From NCBI GenBank assembly GCA_900766895.1, contig CAAFXF010000011.1, positions 1 through 5,399 of the forward strand: DNA of 5,399 nucleotides, given 5' to 3'. A program made the translations under genes and the position numbers. The DNA is from Clostridia bacterium (GTDB lineage: Bacteria; Bacillota; Clostridia; Oscillospirales; Acutalibacteraceae). The notes under the pieces were generated by a model that did not search any database, was not told the DNA's origin, and saw only the letters and a list, made by a program, of their open reading frames with translations. Shown one piece after another: positions 1-5,394 of this stretch. Numbering within the stretch: the first letter of the stretch is position 1; each line of letters opens with the position of its first letter.

Positions 1-19
1 ATACAAAATTATGAGGAAA

Positions 20-77
20 TTTGTGCATTTCTTTGTTGCAGGCATACTTGCGTATGTCAAAACAAAAAATGTGCAAA
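20..77 (+). other. Long imperfect stem-loop in the upstream non-coding region
   Basis: Bases 20-35 pair with 63-77 over 15 base pairs, with one bulged C at 31 and two adjacent G-U pairs. Inside it a second hairpin forms from 41-47 and 52-58 with loop TTGC. The G-U pairs become A-C mismatches on the other strand, so the RNA structure is better on the + strand. No U-tract follows, so it is not a standard terminator. Its role is unknown: it could be a structured leader, a small RNA, or a palindromic repeat. The rest of 1-160 shows no coding frame that I can support. Confidence 0.4.
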
Positions 78-127
78 GATGCCATCATTTTGCATTTTAG
101 GCATATTATTTCGGCTACCTCCAACTT

Positions 128-156
128 AATATAGCACAATGTGTTTTGTAAAACAA
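128..156 (-). promoter_or_regulatory. Candidate divergent promoter on the minus strand
   Basis: Read on the minus strand there is an extended -10, TGC TATATT (136-128), with TTGTTT (156-151) placed 17 bases upstream as a poor -35. A GGAGGT (122-117) follows, but it lies almost at the predicted transcription start, so it may be a coincidence. The promoter would serve a gene left of the window. The case rests on the extended -10 only and is weak. Confidence 0.25.
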
Positions 157-184
157 GTATTTGTACAAAATATCGGTTGCAATT

Positions 185-246
185 TTGTTATTTTTATAAC
201 GGTATAGCCTTGACACAGATACTTTGTTATTGTTAAAATATAACAA
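185..246. promoter_or_regulatory. Candidate operator: repeated TTGTTAT / ATAACAA half-sites
   Basis: The 7-mer TTGTTAT occurs at 185-191 and 224-230, and its exact complement ATAACAA at 240-246. A shortened partner ATAAC lies at 196-200. This gives two inverted repeats: 187-191/196-200 with a 4-base spacer, and 224-230/240-246 with a 9-base spacer. The second pair frames the -10 box of the methyltransferase promoter, where a bound dimer would block RNA polymerase. The region is AT-rich, so chance matches are possible. No regulator is visible in the window. Confidence 0.4.
210..239 (+). promoter_or_regulatory. Sigma-A type promoter of the methyltransferase gene
   Basis: A perfect -35 TTGACA (210-215) is followed by an 18-base spacer and a -10 TAAAAT (234-239, five of six to consensus). 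TTAAAA at 233-238 with a 17-base spacer is an alternative. Transcription would begin near 246-250, just upstream of the ribosome binding site at 256-261. This rules out the upstream TTG at 224 as the start of the gene, because it lies inside the promoter. Confidence 0.65.
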
Positions 247-268
247 GACTAATTTGAGAGGTTATTTT

Positions 269-1420
269 ATGCAAACTTACGAACAGGTAGATAATTATAT
301 GAGGGCTCTTGACCTCAAATATTACAAAAACACAAATGACTTTTTGGCAAACCTTATGATGAAAACAGACAAAAATTATGTTAAGGAGCTTGCCGAAACC
401 TTAAATTCACGTGCACAGGGACAGAACTCCGACAATGCTTATTTTTACAAGCTGAAGAATAAAAGCCTTGACGGCTCGCTTTGTGTGTCGGCCGCATTTG
501 ACAGCGGATTGTTCAGGCATCTCGGTAATATGATAATAGACGAGTCGCAGTATTTTAACGGCACGGTGCTTGATATTGGCTGTGATTGCGGTATGGTAAC
601 CTGCTTTATTGCACAGCAGTATCCCGATTGCAGGGTTGTGGGTGTTGATTGCAACGAGCTTGCCGTTAACAACGCAAAAGAGCTTGCACAAAGGCTGGGA
701 CTTAATAATGTTGAGTTTGCCGTTGCGGACATTTACGATTATACTCTTGATACAAAGGCTGATGTTGTTACCTCCTTCAGAGGTCTGCTTGATATTGCAC
801 AGAGGCAAACGAGCGGTGTCAGCGTTATCGGTGAACGCGGTGCAAGAGAAAATGCATATCAGGCTGCCTTTTCTCCGCTTGCAAAATCCATAAGTAATAA
901 TCTTGCGGATAACGGCATTATAATAAGTATAGAAAGATATACCGCAATGTACGGATGGCTTGGATGGATGCAGGCACTTGCAGAGCAGAATATTTGCCCA
1001 ATTGTTAACAAATGTGACAAAATGGTAGCGCAGGACATCTCATCCGCAAAGAATTATTCTGTTACATTTGCACAAAAAAATTTAACCTCAACTCCGTTGG
1101 AGGCATATACTGATGTGATGGTAAAATCCTTCAAGAGCGGAGCAGGATGCACCGATGCCGATGCAGAGTTTGCACTGTGCTATGATTCGGATGAGGTTGA
1201 CTACACAGATGTATATAAGGGTGAAAAGCTTATACATCAGTTTGCACATGCTTTTTCAAAGGGCGGAAGGCAAATGTTTTACGAGGCTGATTTGGATTAC
1301 AGAAAGCTCAAATACTGCAATGAAAAAAAGAGCATCAAGGCACAAGAAGACTTTGACAGAAAGCTTGCAATGTATAATCCGGATGAATTTACGGTGAAGA
1401 AATATAAAGTTAATTATTAA
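269..1420 (+). CDS. Class I SAM-dependent methyltransferase, substrate unknown
   Basis: A 383-residue predicted cytosolic enzyme that should transfer a methyl group from S-adenosylmethionine. The Rossmann-type core starts near residue 98. Motif I is VLDIGCDCG (100-108), the acidic ribose-binding residue is D127 in VVGVD, a motif II-like stretch is VEFAVADIYD (148-157), and a beta-5 strand lies at about 215-222 (NGIIISIERY). The N-terminal 97 residues and C-terminal 150 match no domain I know, and eleven cysteines are scattered through the chain. I chose the ATG at 269 because GAGAGG (256-261) precedes it by 7 bases and the promoter covers the earlier TTG. It has its own promoter and lies 164 bases ahead of the tad genes on the same strand. 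It may act on a pilus or surface component, or be unrelated. The fold is well supported, the substrate is not. Confidence 0.8.
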   Translation: MQTYEQVDNYMRALDLKYYKNTNDFLANLMMKTDKNYVKELAETLNSRAQGQNSDNAYFYKLKNKSLDGSLCVSAAFDSGLFRHLGNMIIDESQYFNGTVLDIGCDCGMVTCFIAQQYPDCRVVGVDCNELAVNNAKELAQRLGLNNVEFAVADIYDYTLDTKADVVTSFRGLLDIAQRQTSGVSVIGERGARENAYQAAFSPLAKSISNNLADNGIIISIERYTAMYGWLGWMQALAEQNICPIVNKCDKMVAQDISSAKNYSVTFAQKNLTSTPLEAYTDVMVKSFKSGAGCTDADAEFALCYDSDEVDYTDVYKGEKLIHQFAHAFSKGGRQMFYEADLDYRKLKYCNEKKSIKAQEDFDRKLAMYNPDEFTVKKYKVNY

Positions 1421-1447
1421 CTAAAAATAAATCAAGCTTTCGTTTTA

Positions 1448-1464
1448 TTGTGCAATTTGCACAA
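1448..1464. repeat. 17-base palindrome after the methyltransferase gene
   Basis: TTGTGCAA and TTGCACAA are exact complements flanking a single T at 1456. As RNA it gives a 6-base-pair stem (1448-1453/1459-1464) with loop AATTT. A run of five T comes at 1471-1475, six bases beyond the stem, so this could be a weak terminator for the methyltransferase gene. It could equally be a protein-binding site upstream of the tad genes. Confidence 0.4.
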
Positions 1465-1479
1465 AATCACTTTTTGAAA

Positions 1480-1508
1480 TTGATTAACACGACAAAAATT
1501 AATAAACT
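1480..1508 (+). promoter_or_regulatory. Possible promoter of the tad genes
   Basis: TTGATT (1480-1485) and TAAACT (1503-1508) are separated by 17 bases, each matching consensus at four of six positions. This would give a leader of about 70 bases before tadV. It is a moderate match in AT-rich DNA. The main reason to expect a promoter here is the 164-base gap and the change of function. Confidence 0.3.
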
Positions 1509-1584
1509 ATGAATTTTTTCATTGAAAATTGGCAGAAAAAGTATTATTCTTTATTTACAGGGAGCAATCCCCACAGGAGATTAA

Positions 1585-2283
1585 ATGTTTACGGATTCAA
1601 TTTTAATAAAGATTTTGATTGGTGTAGCTTACGGAATCTTCCTTGGAGTTGTTACAATTATACTTTCAAAAAAACTAACTCTCAAGAGAACGGATGATCC
1701 GGTTAAGGCGGCACCGATTGATACAATATTATTTAAGTCGATGGCTGTCGTTGTGGGAATCATTGCTTCGGTTGCAGTGATGCTAACCTCAACCGATACA
1801 GCTCTCGCAATCAGAAACGAGCTTTTGCTCATACCAATAGCATCTATTGCAGTTGTGGACTCGTTGGTAAGGAAAATCCCAAATCCGCTTCTGCTCTATA
1901 TGATAATTGTTCAGGCAGTATATCTTGTGTATTATTCGGTAACAAATGATCCACAGATATTGCTTGCCGCAGGGTTTGGATTTTTTGTAGGATTTGCATC
2001 CTGTGCGTTCACAACCTTGCTTAAGGTGCCGGTAGGCAACGGGGACACTAAGTACTGTGCCGTTTTGGGTATGTGTATTTATCTTCAGTCGTTCCTGCAG
2101 TCTATGGTGCTTGTGGGATTAATAGCCATCGTTTGCCTTATATATCTTAAGGCTACCAAAAAGGGCGGAATTAAAACCATGATTCCTCTCGGTCCGTTAA
2201 TCTCTTTAGCTACAGTAATTTCTATCTGCTTCCCGTTTTTGCCGAGTTTTTTGGCGAATATGGTGTCGCAGATTGAGGTTTAA
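1585..2283 (+). CDS. tadV: TadV/CpaA-like type IV prepilin peptidase (A24 family)
   Basis: A 232-residue membrane aspartyl protease that removes the leader of Flp and TadE-type prepilins. Two conserved aspartates of the A24 family are visible: D92 in AVVDSLVRKIPN (89-100) and D154 in GNGDTK (151-156), the GxGDxK signature. The IPLGPLISLA stretch (200-209) matches the usual proline/glycine-rich motif near the end. Hydrophobic segments occur at about 5-27, 52-70, 80-92, 101-118, 126-147, 157-170, 171-189 and 204-226. Like other TadV/CpaA proteins it lacks the cytoplasmic cysteine-rich N-methylating domain of PilD. ATG 1585 is preceded by AGGAG (1575-1579) at 5 bases and starts directly with the first membrane segment. 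Its two substrates are encoded just downstream. Confidence 0.92.
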   Translation: MFTDSILIKILIGVAYGIFLGVVTIILSKKLTLKRTDDPVKAAPIDTILFKSMAVVVGIIASVAVMLTSTDTALAIRNELLLIPIASIAVVDSLVRKIPNPLLLYMIIVQAVYLVYYSVTNDPQILLAAGFGFFVGFASCAFTTLLKVPVGNGDTKYCAVLGMCIYLQSFLQSMVLVGLIAIVCLIYLKATKKGGIKTMIPLGPLISLATVISICFPFLPSFLANMVSQIEV

Positions 2284-2302
2284 TAGAAATCATAATTAAA
2301 AA
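2273..2302 (+). promoter_or_regulatory. Possible internal promoter for the pilin gene
   Basis: TTGAGG (2273-2278), at the end of tadV, and TAAAAA (2297-2302) are spaced by 18 bases, each matching four of six consensus bases. A start near 2308 would place the pilin ribosome site at the very 5' end of the RNA, which is a weakness. Extra pilin transcription would make sense, since the major pilin is needed in large excess. Confidence 0.2.
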
Positions 2303-2309
2303 TAAATAT

Positions 2310-2316
2310 AAAGGAG
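2310..2316 (+). promoter_or_regulatory. Strong ribosome binding site of the pilin gene
   Basis: AAAGGAG is a near-ideal Shine-Dalgarno sequence, 9 bases before the ATG at 2326. It sits in an unstructured A-rich stretch. It contrasts with the weaker, hairpin-embedded site of the next gene, in keeping with high pilin output. Confidence 0.75.
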
Positions 2317-2325
2317 TAAATTATT

Positions 2326-2502
2326 ATGATGAAGTTTATCAAAGACGAAAACGGTCAGGGCATGCTTGAGTATGTACTTATCATCGCACTTGTTGCACTT
2401 GTACTTATCGGTGTACTCGTTGTAATCAACACCAAGTCTAAGAATGCTGGTAACAAGACAAACAATCAGATGGATGCAGTAGAGAACGCTCTTGACAGCT
2501 AA
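2326..2502 (+). CDS. flp: Flp-family major pilin (type IVb prepilin)
   Basis: A 58-residue prepilin that builds the Tad/Flp adhesion pilus. A short charged leader (residues 1-10, MMKFIKDENG) ends at the cleavage site G10|Q11, followed by the Flp signature GMLEY with Glu at +5 (E15) and Tyr at +6 (Y16). A hydrophobic assembly helix covers about 17-34, and the last 24 residues are polar. The mature pilin would be 48 residues, typical of the family. Two ATG codons lie in tandem at 2326 and 2329; the first has the better spacing (9 bases) from AAAGGAG, but either could serve. It sits 42 bases after tadV, whose product should process it, and a strong hairpin follows. Only one copy is in the window. 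Confidence 0.95.
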   Translation: MMKFIKDENGQGMLEYVLIIALVALVLIGVLVVINTKSKNAGNKTNNQMDAVENALDS

Positions 2503-2525
2503 TCGTTGAGTTAAAAAATCTAAAA

Positions 2526-2562
2526 ATGAATTTGGGGCAGGTTTTCCTGCCCCAATATTCAT
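2526..2562 (+). terminator. Strong hairpin after the pilin gene, without U-tract
   Basis: A perfect 10-base-pair stem, TTGGGGCAGG (2532-2541) with CCTGCCCCAA (2546-2555), closes a TTTT loop. It extends by six more pairs (2526-2531 with 2557-2562) past one bulged T at 2556. No T-run follows, so intrinsic termination would be inefficient. A partial terminator or a 3' stabiliser of the flp message fits, either giving more pilin than downstream proteins. Confidence 0.65.
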
Positions 2563-2599
2563 AATTAGACATAATGTTAAACTTATGTAAATGAATATT

Positions 2600-2616
2600 A
2601 AGAGGTGAAATCTCTT
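2600..2616 (+). promoter_or_regulatory. Ribosome site and TTG start of tadE inside a small hairpin
   Basis: The Shine-Dalgarno AGAGGTG (2601-2607) lies 7 bases before the TTG start at 2615. AAGAG (2600-2604) can pair with CTCTT (2612-2616) across a 7-base loop. The stem would cover part of the ribosome site and the first two bases of the start codon. With the rare TTG start, this predicts low translation of tadE compared with flp. Confidence 0.5.
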
Positions 2617-3277
2617 GAAAAAGCTTTATCGCCGATTATGGCAGAGGGGAAAATCCGAGGACGGACAATCTATGATAGAATTTGTTATCGTCTTCCCTAT
2701 ATTTATGCTGATACTTGCCATGATTTTGGATTTTGGATGGCTGTTTTATAACAAACTGAATGTTGAAAACTCGGCGCGTAATGCCGCCAGAGTAGCTTGC
2801 GTTGAATACACAGAGGTTGCGTATGACAGCGGAAATAAGCGCCCGGATGTTACATATAACAATATGGGCGTGGCAACAGCGTACAGCAAAACCTATAACC
2901 TTGGTGACTATGCTGCCGTTCTCGGCGGTACGGCGTCAGAGGAGGAAATGGAGAGCTGCGTGCTGTCAGGTCAGGAAATCCGTGTTTTAAGGCAGGTTTA
3001 TAATACTGTGCCTATGGACGTTTCCGATGTTTCGGTTTCAATTGCGTATACATACGACAAGGAATATCTTACCTCGCCGTCGGTTGCGGAATACAATGTT
3101 TCCAACCGTTCAAGAGGAGACGTGGTTGTTCTTGTAAAAGGTACTCATCACGCAATCAGTCCGTTTGTAGCCCTTGCCACAGAACCCGGAGAGGGCAGCA
3201 GAATGACTCGAAAAATAGGTGCAAAGTCCGTCTATAAGGTAGAGTCTAACAGCATTTCCGAGCGGGAAGATCCGTAA
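2615..3277 (+). CDS. tadE: TadE-like minor pilin / pseudopilin
   Basis: A 220-residue Tad-locus pseudopilin needed for pilus assembly. The basic leader (MKKLYRRLWQRGKSEDG) ends at G17|Q18, and the processed end reads QSMIEF with Glu at +5 (E22). A hydrophobic helix spans about 22-46, followed by NKLNVENSARNAARVA (46-61), a run very like the TadE motif after the helix. The rest is probably extracytoplasmic. The same G|Q-x-x-x-E cleavage pattern as in Flp implies processing by TadV. The TTG at 2615 is the start: it has a well-spaced ribosome site, and the next in-frame ATG (residue 20) would delete the leader and cleavage site. TadF is a related protein, but the TadE match is better. The C-terminal 150 residues are not distinctive. 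Confidence 0.85.
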   Translation: MKKLYRRLWQRGKSEDGQSMIEFVIVFPIFMLILAMILDFGWLFYNKLNVENSARNAARVACVEYTEVAYDSGNKRPDVTYNNMGVATAYSKTYNLGDYAAVLGGTASEEEMESCVLSGQEIRVLRQVYNTVPMDVSDVSVSIAYTYDKEYLTSPSVAEYNVSNRSRGDVVVLVKGTHHAISPFVALATEPGEGSRMTRKIGAKSVYKVESNSISEREDP

Positions 3278-3285
3278 GCGTACGG
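3272..3285 (+). other. Small hairpin across the tadE stop codon
   Basis: CCGTA (3272-3276) pairs with TACGG (3281-3285) around loop AGCG, and TTATTT follows. The stop codon (3275-3277) is inside it. The stem is only 5 base pairs, so it would be a poor terminator and may be chance. Confidence 0.25.
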
Positions 3286-3327
3286 TTATTTCGGCACTTA
3301 ATATTTATTTATAAAGCATAATAAAAA

Positions 3328-3349
3328 ATAGAGCAGATTTCTGCTCTAT
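3328..3349 (+). terminator. Hairpin in the tadE-cpaB gap, without U-tract
   Basis: ATAGAGCAG (3328-3336) pairs perfectly with CTGCTCTAT (3341-3349), a 9-base-pair stem with loop ATTT. A-rich sequence follows on the + strand, so it is not a classical intrinsic terminator in the direction of the genes. On the minus strand the six A bases just before it (3323-3328) would read as a T-run, but no minus-strand gene is visible here. It is more likely an RNA processing or stability element between operon segments. Confidence 0.5.
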
Positions 3350-3363
3350 ATATAATAAAAAAA

Positions 3364-3381
3364 GTTTTGTCAAGACAAAAC
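3364..3381. repeat. 18-base perfect palindrome just before the cpaB ribosome site
   Basis: GTTTTGTC (3364-3371) and GACAAAAC (3374-3381) are exact inverted repeats separated by AA. As RNA this folds as a 7-base-pair stem with loop CAAG, ending 6 bases before AAGGAG (3388-3393). As DNA it looks like a dimeric operator. It is the second stem in this gap, 14 bases after the previous one. Confidence 0.5.
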
Positions 3382-3399
3382 GTCAAAAAGGAGAACAAA

Positions 3400-4071
3400 A
3401 TGAAAAAGGTTTATTTAATCGCAGTTGTATTTGCTTTGGTAGCAGGATTTGCTACATATTTCTTTGCAAGTGAAATTGATAAGAAAACAACGTTCAAGGA
3501 TGCCGATACAGTAACGGTTATCGTTCCTGTTGCAGATATGGACAGAAACGTTACAATCACAGAGGATATGTTCCTTGAGGACGCAGGTGTGTTTGAGAAA
3601 AAGACAGTTGTTGCAGCCGATGTTACAGCCGATGCGGTTACATCAGAGGAGCAGCTTATTAATCAGGTTGTTGTTTATCCGCTTTATGCAGGCGAGCCAA
3701 TCAATGTGAAAAGACTTGAATCTATTGACGGTGCAGACGTAGCGCTTTCAATTAAGCTTCCGAAGGGCAAGGTTGCTTATTCATTCAGCGCCGGCAGTGT
3801 AACGAGTGTTGACGGCTATATTAACGAAGGCGATACGGTAAACGTTTTGGTATATGACGGCGAGGACAAAAAGGCAAATGTAGCCTACAAGGACCTCAAG
3901 ATTTTGAGAGTCTCAACAGCTACTGCAAGCAAGAATGCTTCAGCCTCCGGTCAAAAGATTACTGATTACAGTACGCTTACCGTTGAGGTAACGGAAAAGG
4001 AAGCACTTGAGCTTTACGAGATTGAAAACCAAGGCTCCTACAAGCTTATCCTTAACCACAGAGAATCATAA
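3400..4071 (+). CDS. cpaB: CpaB/RcpC-type Flp pilus assembly protein with SAF domain
   Basis: A 223-residue Tad assembly factor, anchored by an N-terminal membrane segment (residues 4-22, after MKK) with the rest outside the cytoplasmic membrane. Residues about 38-106 form a SAF-like domain: VTVIVPVADMDRNVTITEDMF (38-58) resembles the usual V-x-V-P-V-x-x-I-x-x-G-x-x-I start, and VYPLYAGEPINVKRL (92-106) its end. Residues about 117-220 match the RcpC/CpaB region, including an INEGDTVNVLV stretch (141-151). In proteobacteria this protein works near the secretin. Here an outer membrane is not expected, so a role at the cell wall is inferred. ATG 3400 is chosen because AAGGAG (3388-3393) precedes it by 6 bases; the in-frame TTG at 3367 lies inside the palindrome and has no ribosome site. 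tadZ follows 26 bases later. Confidence 0.85.
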   Translation: MKKVYLIAVVFALVAGFATYFFASEIDKKTTFKDADTVTVIVPVADMDRNVTITEDMFLEDAGVFEKKTVVAADVTADAVTSEEQLINQVVVYPLYAGEPINVKRLESIDGADVALSIKLPKGKVAYSFSAGSVTSVDGYINEGDTVNVLVYDGEDKKANVAYKDLKILRVSTATASKNASASGQKITDYSTLTVEVTEKEALELYEIENQGSYKLILNHRES

Positions 4072-4097
4072 ATTTGCAGATTTGGAGAATATAAAGT

Positions 4098-5303
4098 ATG
4101 GCTGATTTAATTAACATTGTTGTTTGTGCCGAGCAAACAGAAATTAAGGTAAATATCAAAAACAAGATTGACCCGGAAAAGCTTGAAATCATTGGCTACA
4201 CCGAATTCAGTAATGAGGCAAAAACAAGAATTTTGGGCTACTCTCCCGATGTGGTAATCTTTGCTGCGGAAAGTGCAGATATTGATGAAAAGTTTTTCTC
4301 ATTCATTGAGGATATGGAGCTTGCTTCAAACGGTTGCTCACCCGTAATTATGACCGACGATGTTACTGTTGCACTTGTAAACAGTGCCGCACGCTACGGC
4401 GTCCGTCAGGTTATGGATTTGGAAATCAGCGGTCGTGAGCTCACTGAAAATCTTGAGGGTGTACTTAGCAGTGAGCGAAAGCTCAGCAAGAAAATTAACG
4501 TTGAGCGTAAAACAAGGTCTCACGTTTACTCCTTCTTCAGCGGTAAGGGCGGCGTTGGCAAAACAACGGTTTCCACCAACCTTGCGGTTAACCTTGCAAG
4601 CCGCGGCAAAAAGACATTGCTCATTGACCTTGACCTTCAGTTCGGCGATGCCGATATGGCACTTGACTTAAACCCAACCGAAACAATTGTTGATGTTGTA
4701 AGGGATTCGCTTGGTATTTCCATTGATAACCTTACAAACTGTGCAGTAACCCATGCATCCGGTCTTTCCGTTCTTGCTTCTCCTTCATCACCGGAGCTTG
4801 CAGAGTATGTTCAGTCTAATCATGTTAAGCAGATAATTGATACTGCAAGAAATTATTATGAGTACATAATTCTTGATTGCGGATGTAACCTTACAGACCC
4901 TGTAATCACAGCGCTTGAATCAAGCGACACCATATTTATGGTTAACGATGTAAACATTCTTTCGCTTAAGCGTGCAAAGCTTTGTCAAAATGTTTTGTTC
5001 CAGATTAACCAGGGTGACAAGATTAAGCTTATCATCAACAAAAATACAAAGAAGAACAATGTTAAGATTGCAGACTATGAGAGCATTTTGAATATGGATG
5101 CTTATGCAATTTTCTCAAGCGACCTTAAAACAATTAACGACTCGCTTAACAGCGGTCAGCCTGCTATTTCCTACAAGCCGAGAGCTGCCTTTTCAAAGGA
5201 GCTTAACGCCTTTGCAGAAAAGATAATTATGGAAAGAGAAGGTAAGGAAGGTCTTGCAAAGCCTAACGGCAAAGGCAAGAAAAAGGGTAAATTCGGTAAA
5301 TAA
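4098..5303 (+). CDS. tadZ: TadZ/CpaE-like MinD/ParA-family ATPase with pseudo-receiver domain
   Basis: A 401-residue cytoplasmic ATPase that places the Tad machine in the cell, usually at a pole. Residues about 5-125 form a response-regulator-like fold without phosphorylation residues: the acidic pair after beta-1 is C10-A11, and the expected phospho-acceptor position in PDVVIFA is A56. The ATPase domain follows. Its deviant Walker A is KGGVGKTT (150-157), with the signature lysine K150 and P-loop K155; Walker A' is LLIDLDLQFGDAD (174-186) and Walker B YIILDCG (256-262, D260). The C-terminus is very basic (KPNGKGKKKGKFGK, 388-401) and could touch membrane lipid or nucleic acid. GGAG (4084-4087) lies 10 bases before the ATG. 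The domain order matches TadZ of Eubacterium rectale, whose structure is known. The ATPase gene cpaF/tadA would be expected next but is not seen. Confidence 0.93.
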   Translation: MADLINIVVCAEQTEIKVNIKNKIDPEKLEIIGYTEFSNEAKTRILGYSPDVVIFAAESADIDEKFFSFIEDMELASNGCSPVIMTDDVTVALVNSAARYGVRQVMDLEISGRELTENLEGVLSSERKLSKKINVERKTRSHVYSFFSGKGGVGKTTVSTNLAVNLASRGKKTLLIDLDLQFGDADMALDLNPTETIVDVVRDSLGISIDNLTNCAVTHASGLSVLASPSSPELAEYVQSNHVKQIIDTARNYYEYIILDCGCNLTDPVITALESSDTIFMVNDVNILSLKRAKLCQNVLFQINQGDKIKLIINKNTKKNNVKIADYESILNMDAYAIFSSDLKTINDSLNSGQPAISYKPRAAFSKELNAFAEKIIMEREGKEGLAKPNGKGKKKGKFGK

Positions 5304-5351
5304 CCCTAGGCAATAAAGAGTAATCCGAACCTGCCAAAAATGCAGAATTAA

Positions 5352-5394
5352 AGCGACTTTTGAAATTTTCGCTGTCGCCTTGCGACAGCAAGGC
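5352..5394. repeat. Palindromic element with mutually exclusive stems at the right edge
   Basis: GCTGTCGC (5371-5378) pairs perfectly with GCGACAGC (5382-5389) around CTT. A second stem, GCCTTG (5377-5382) with CAAGGC (5389-5394), overlaps the first, so both cannot form fully. A third option pairs AGCGA (5352-5356) with TCGCT (5369-5373), or GCGAC (5353-5357) with GTCGC (5374-5378). The element may continue past the window. It could be a dispersed palindromic repeat or a regulatory RNA before the next tad gene. The rest of 5304-5351 shows nothing. Confidence 0.5.

Noticed and set aside
144..170. Inverted repeat TTTTGTA / TACAAAA
   Set aside because: The arms are 7 bases of AT-rich sequence with a 13-base loop, which is easily explained by chance in this region.
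224..268. N-terminal extension of the methyltransferase from a TTG at 224
   Set aside because: It overlaps the -10 box of a good promoter and has no ribosome site, while the ATG at 269 has GAGAGG at 7 bases.
407..808. Minus-strand open frame of 133 codons inside the methyltransferase gene
   Set aside because: It lies opposite a clear SAM-binding coding sequence, has no domain-like features, and is best read as an antisense shadow.
1509..1697. 62-codon + frame overlapping the start of tadV
   Set aside because: No ribosome site precedes it, and most of it overlaps tadV in another frame with unlikely composition.
2296..2562. 88-codon minus-strand frame over the pilin gene
   Set aside because: It is opposite the recognisable Flp pilin and starts inside the hairpin after it, with no protein features.
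3367..3399. Upstream TTG start for CpaB adding 11 residues
   Set aside because: It would place polar residues before the membrane anchor and starts inside an 18-base palindrome without a ribosome site. The ATG at 3400 has AAGGAG at 6 bases.
4384..4671. 95-codon + frame within tadZ
   Set aside because: It is out of frame with the Walker motifs of TadZ and shows no ribosome site or domain.
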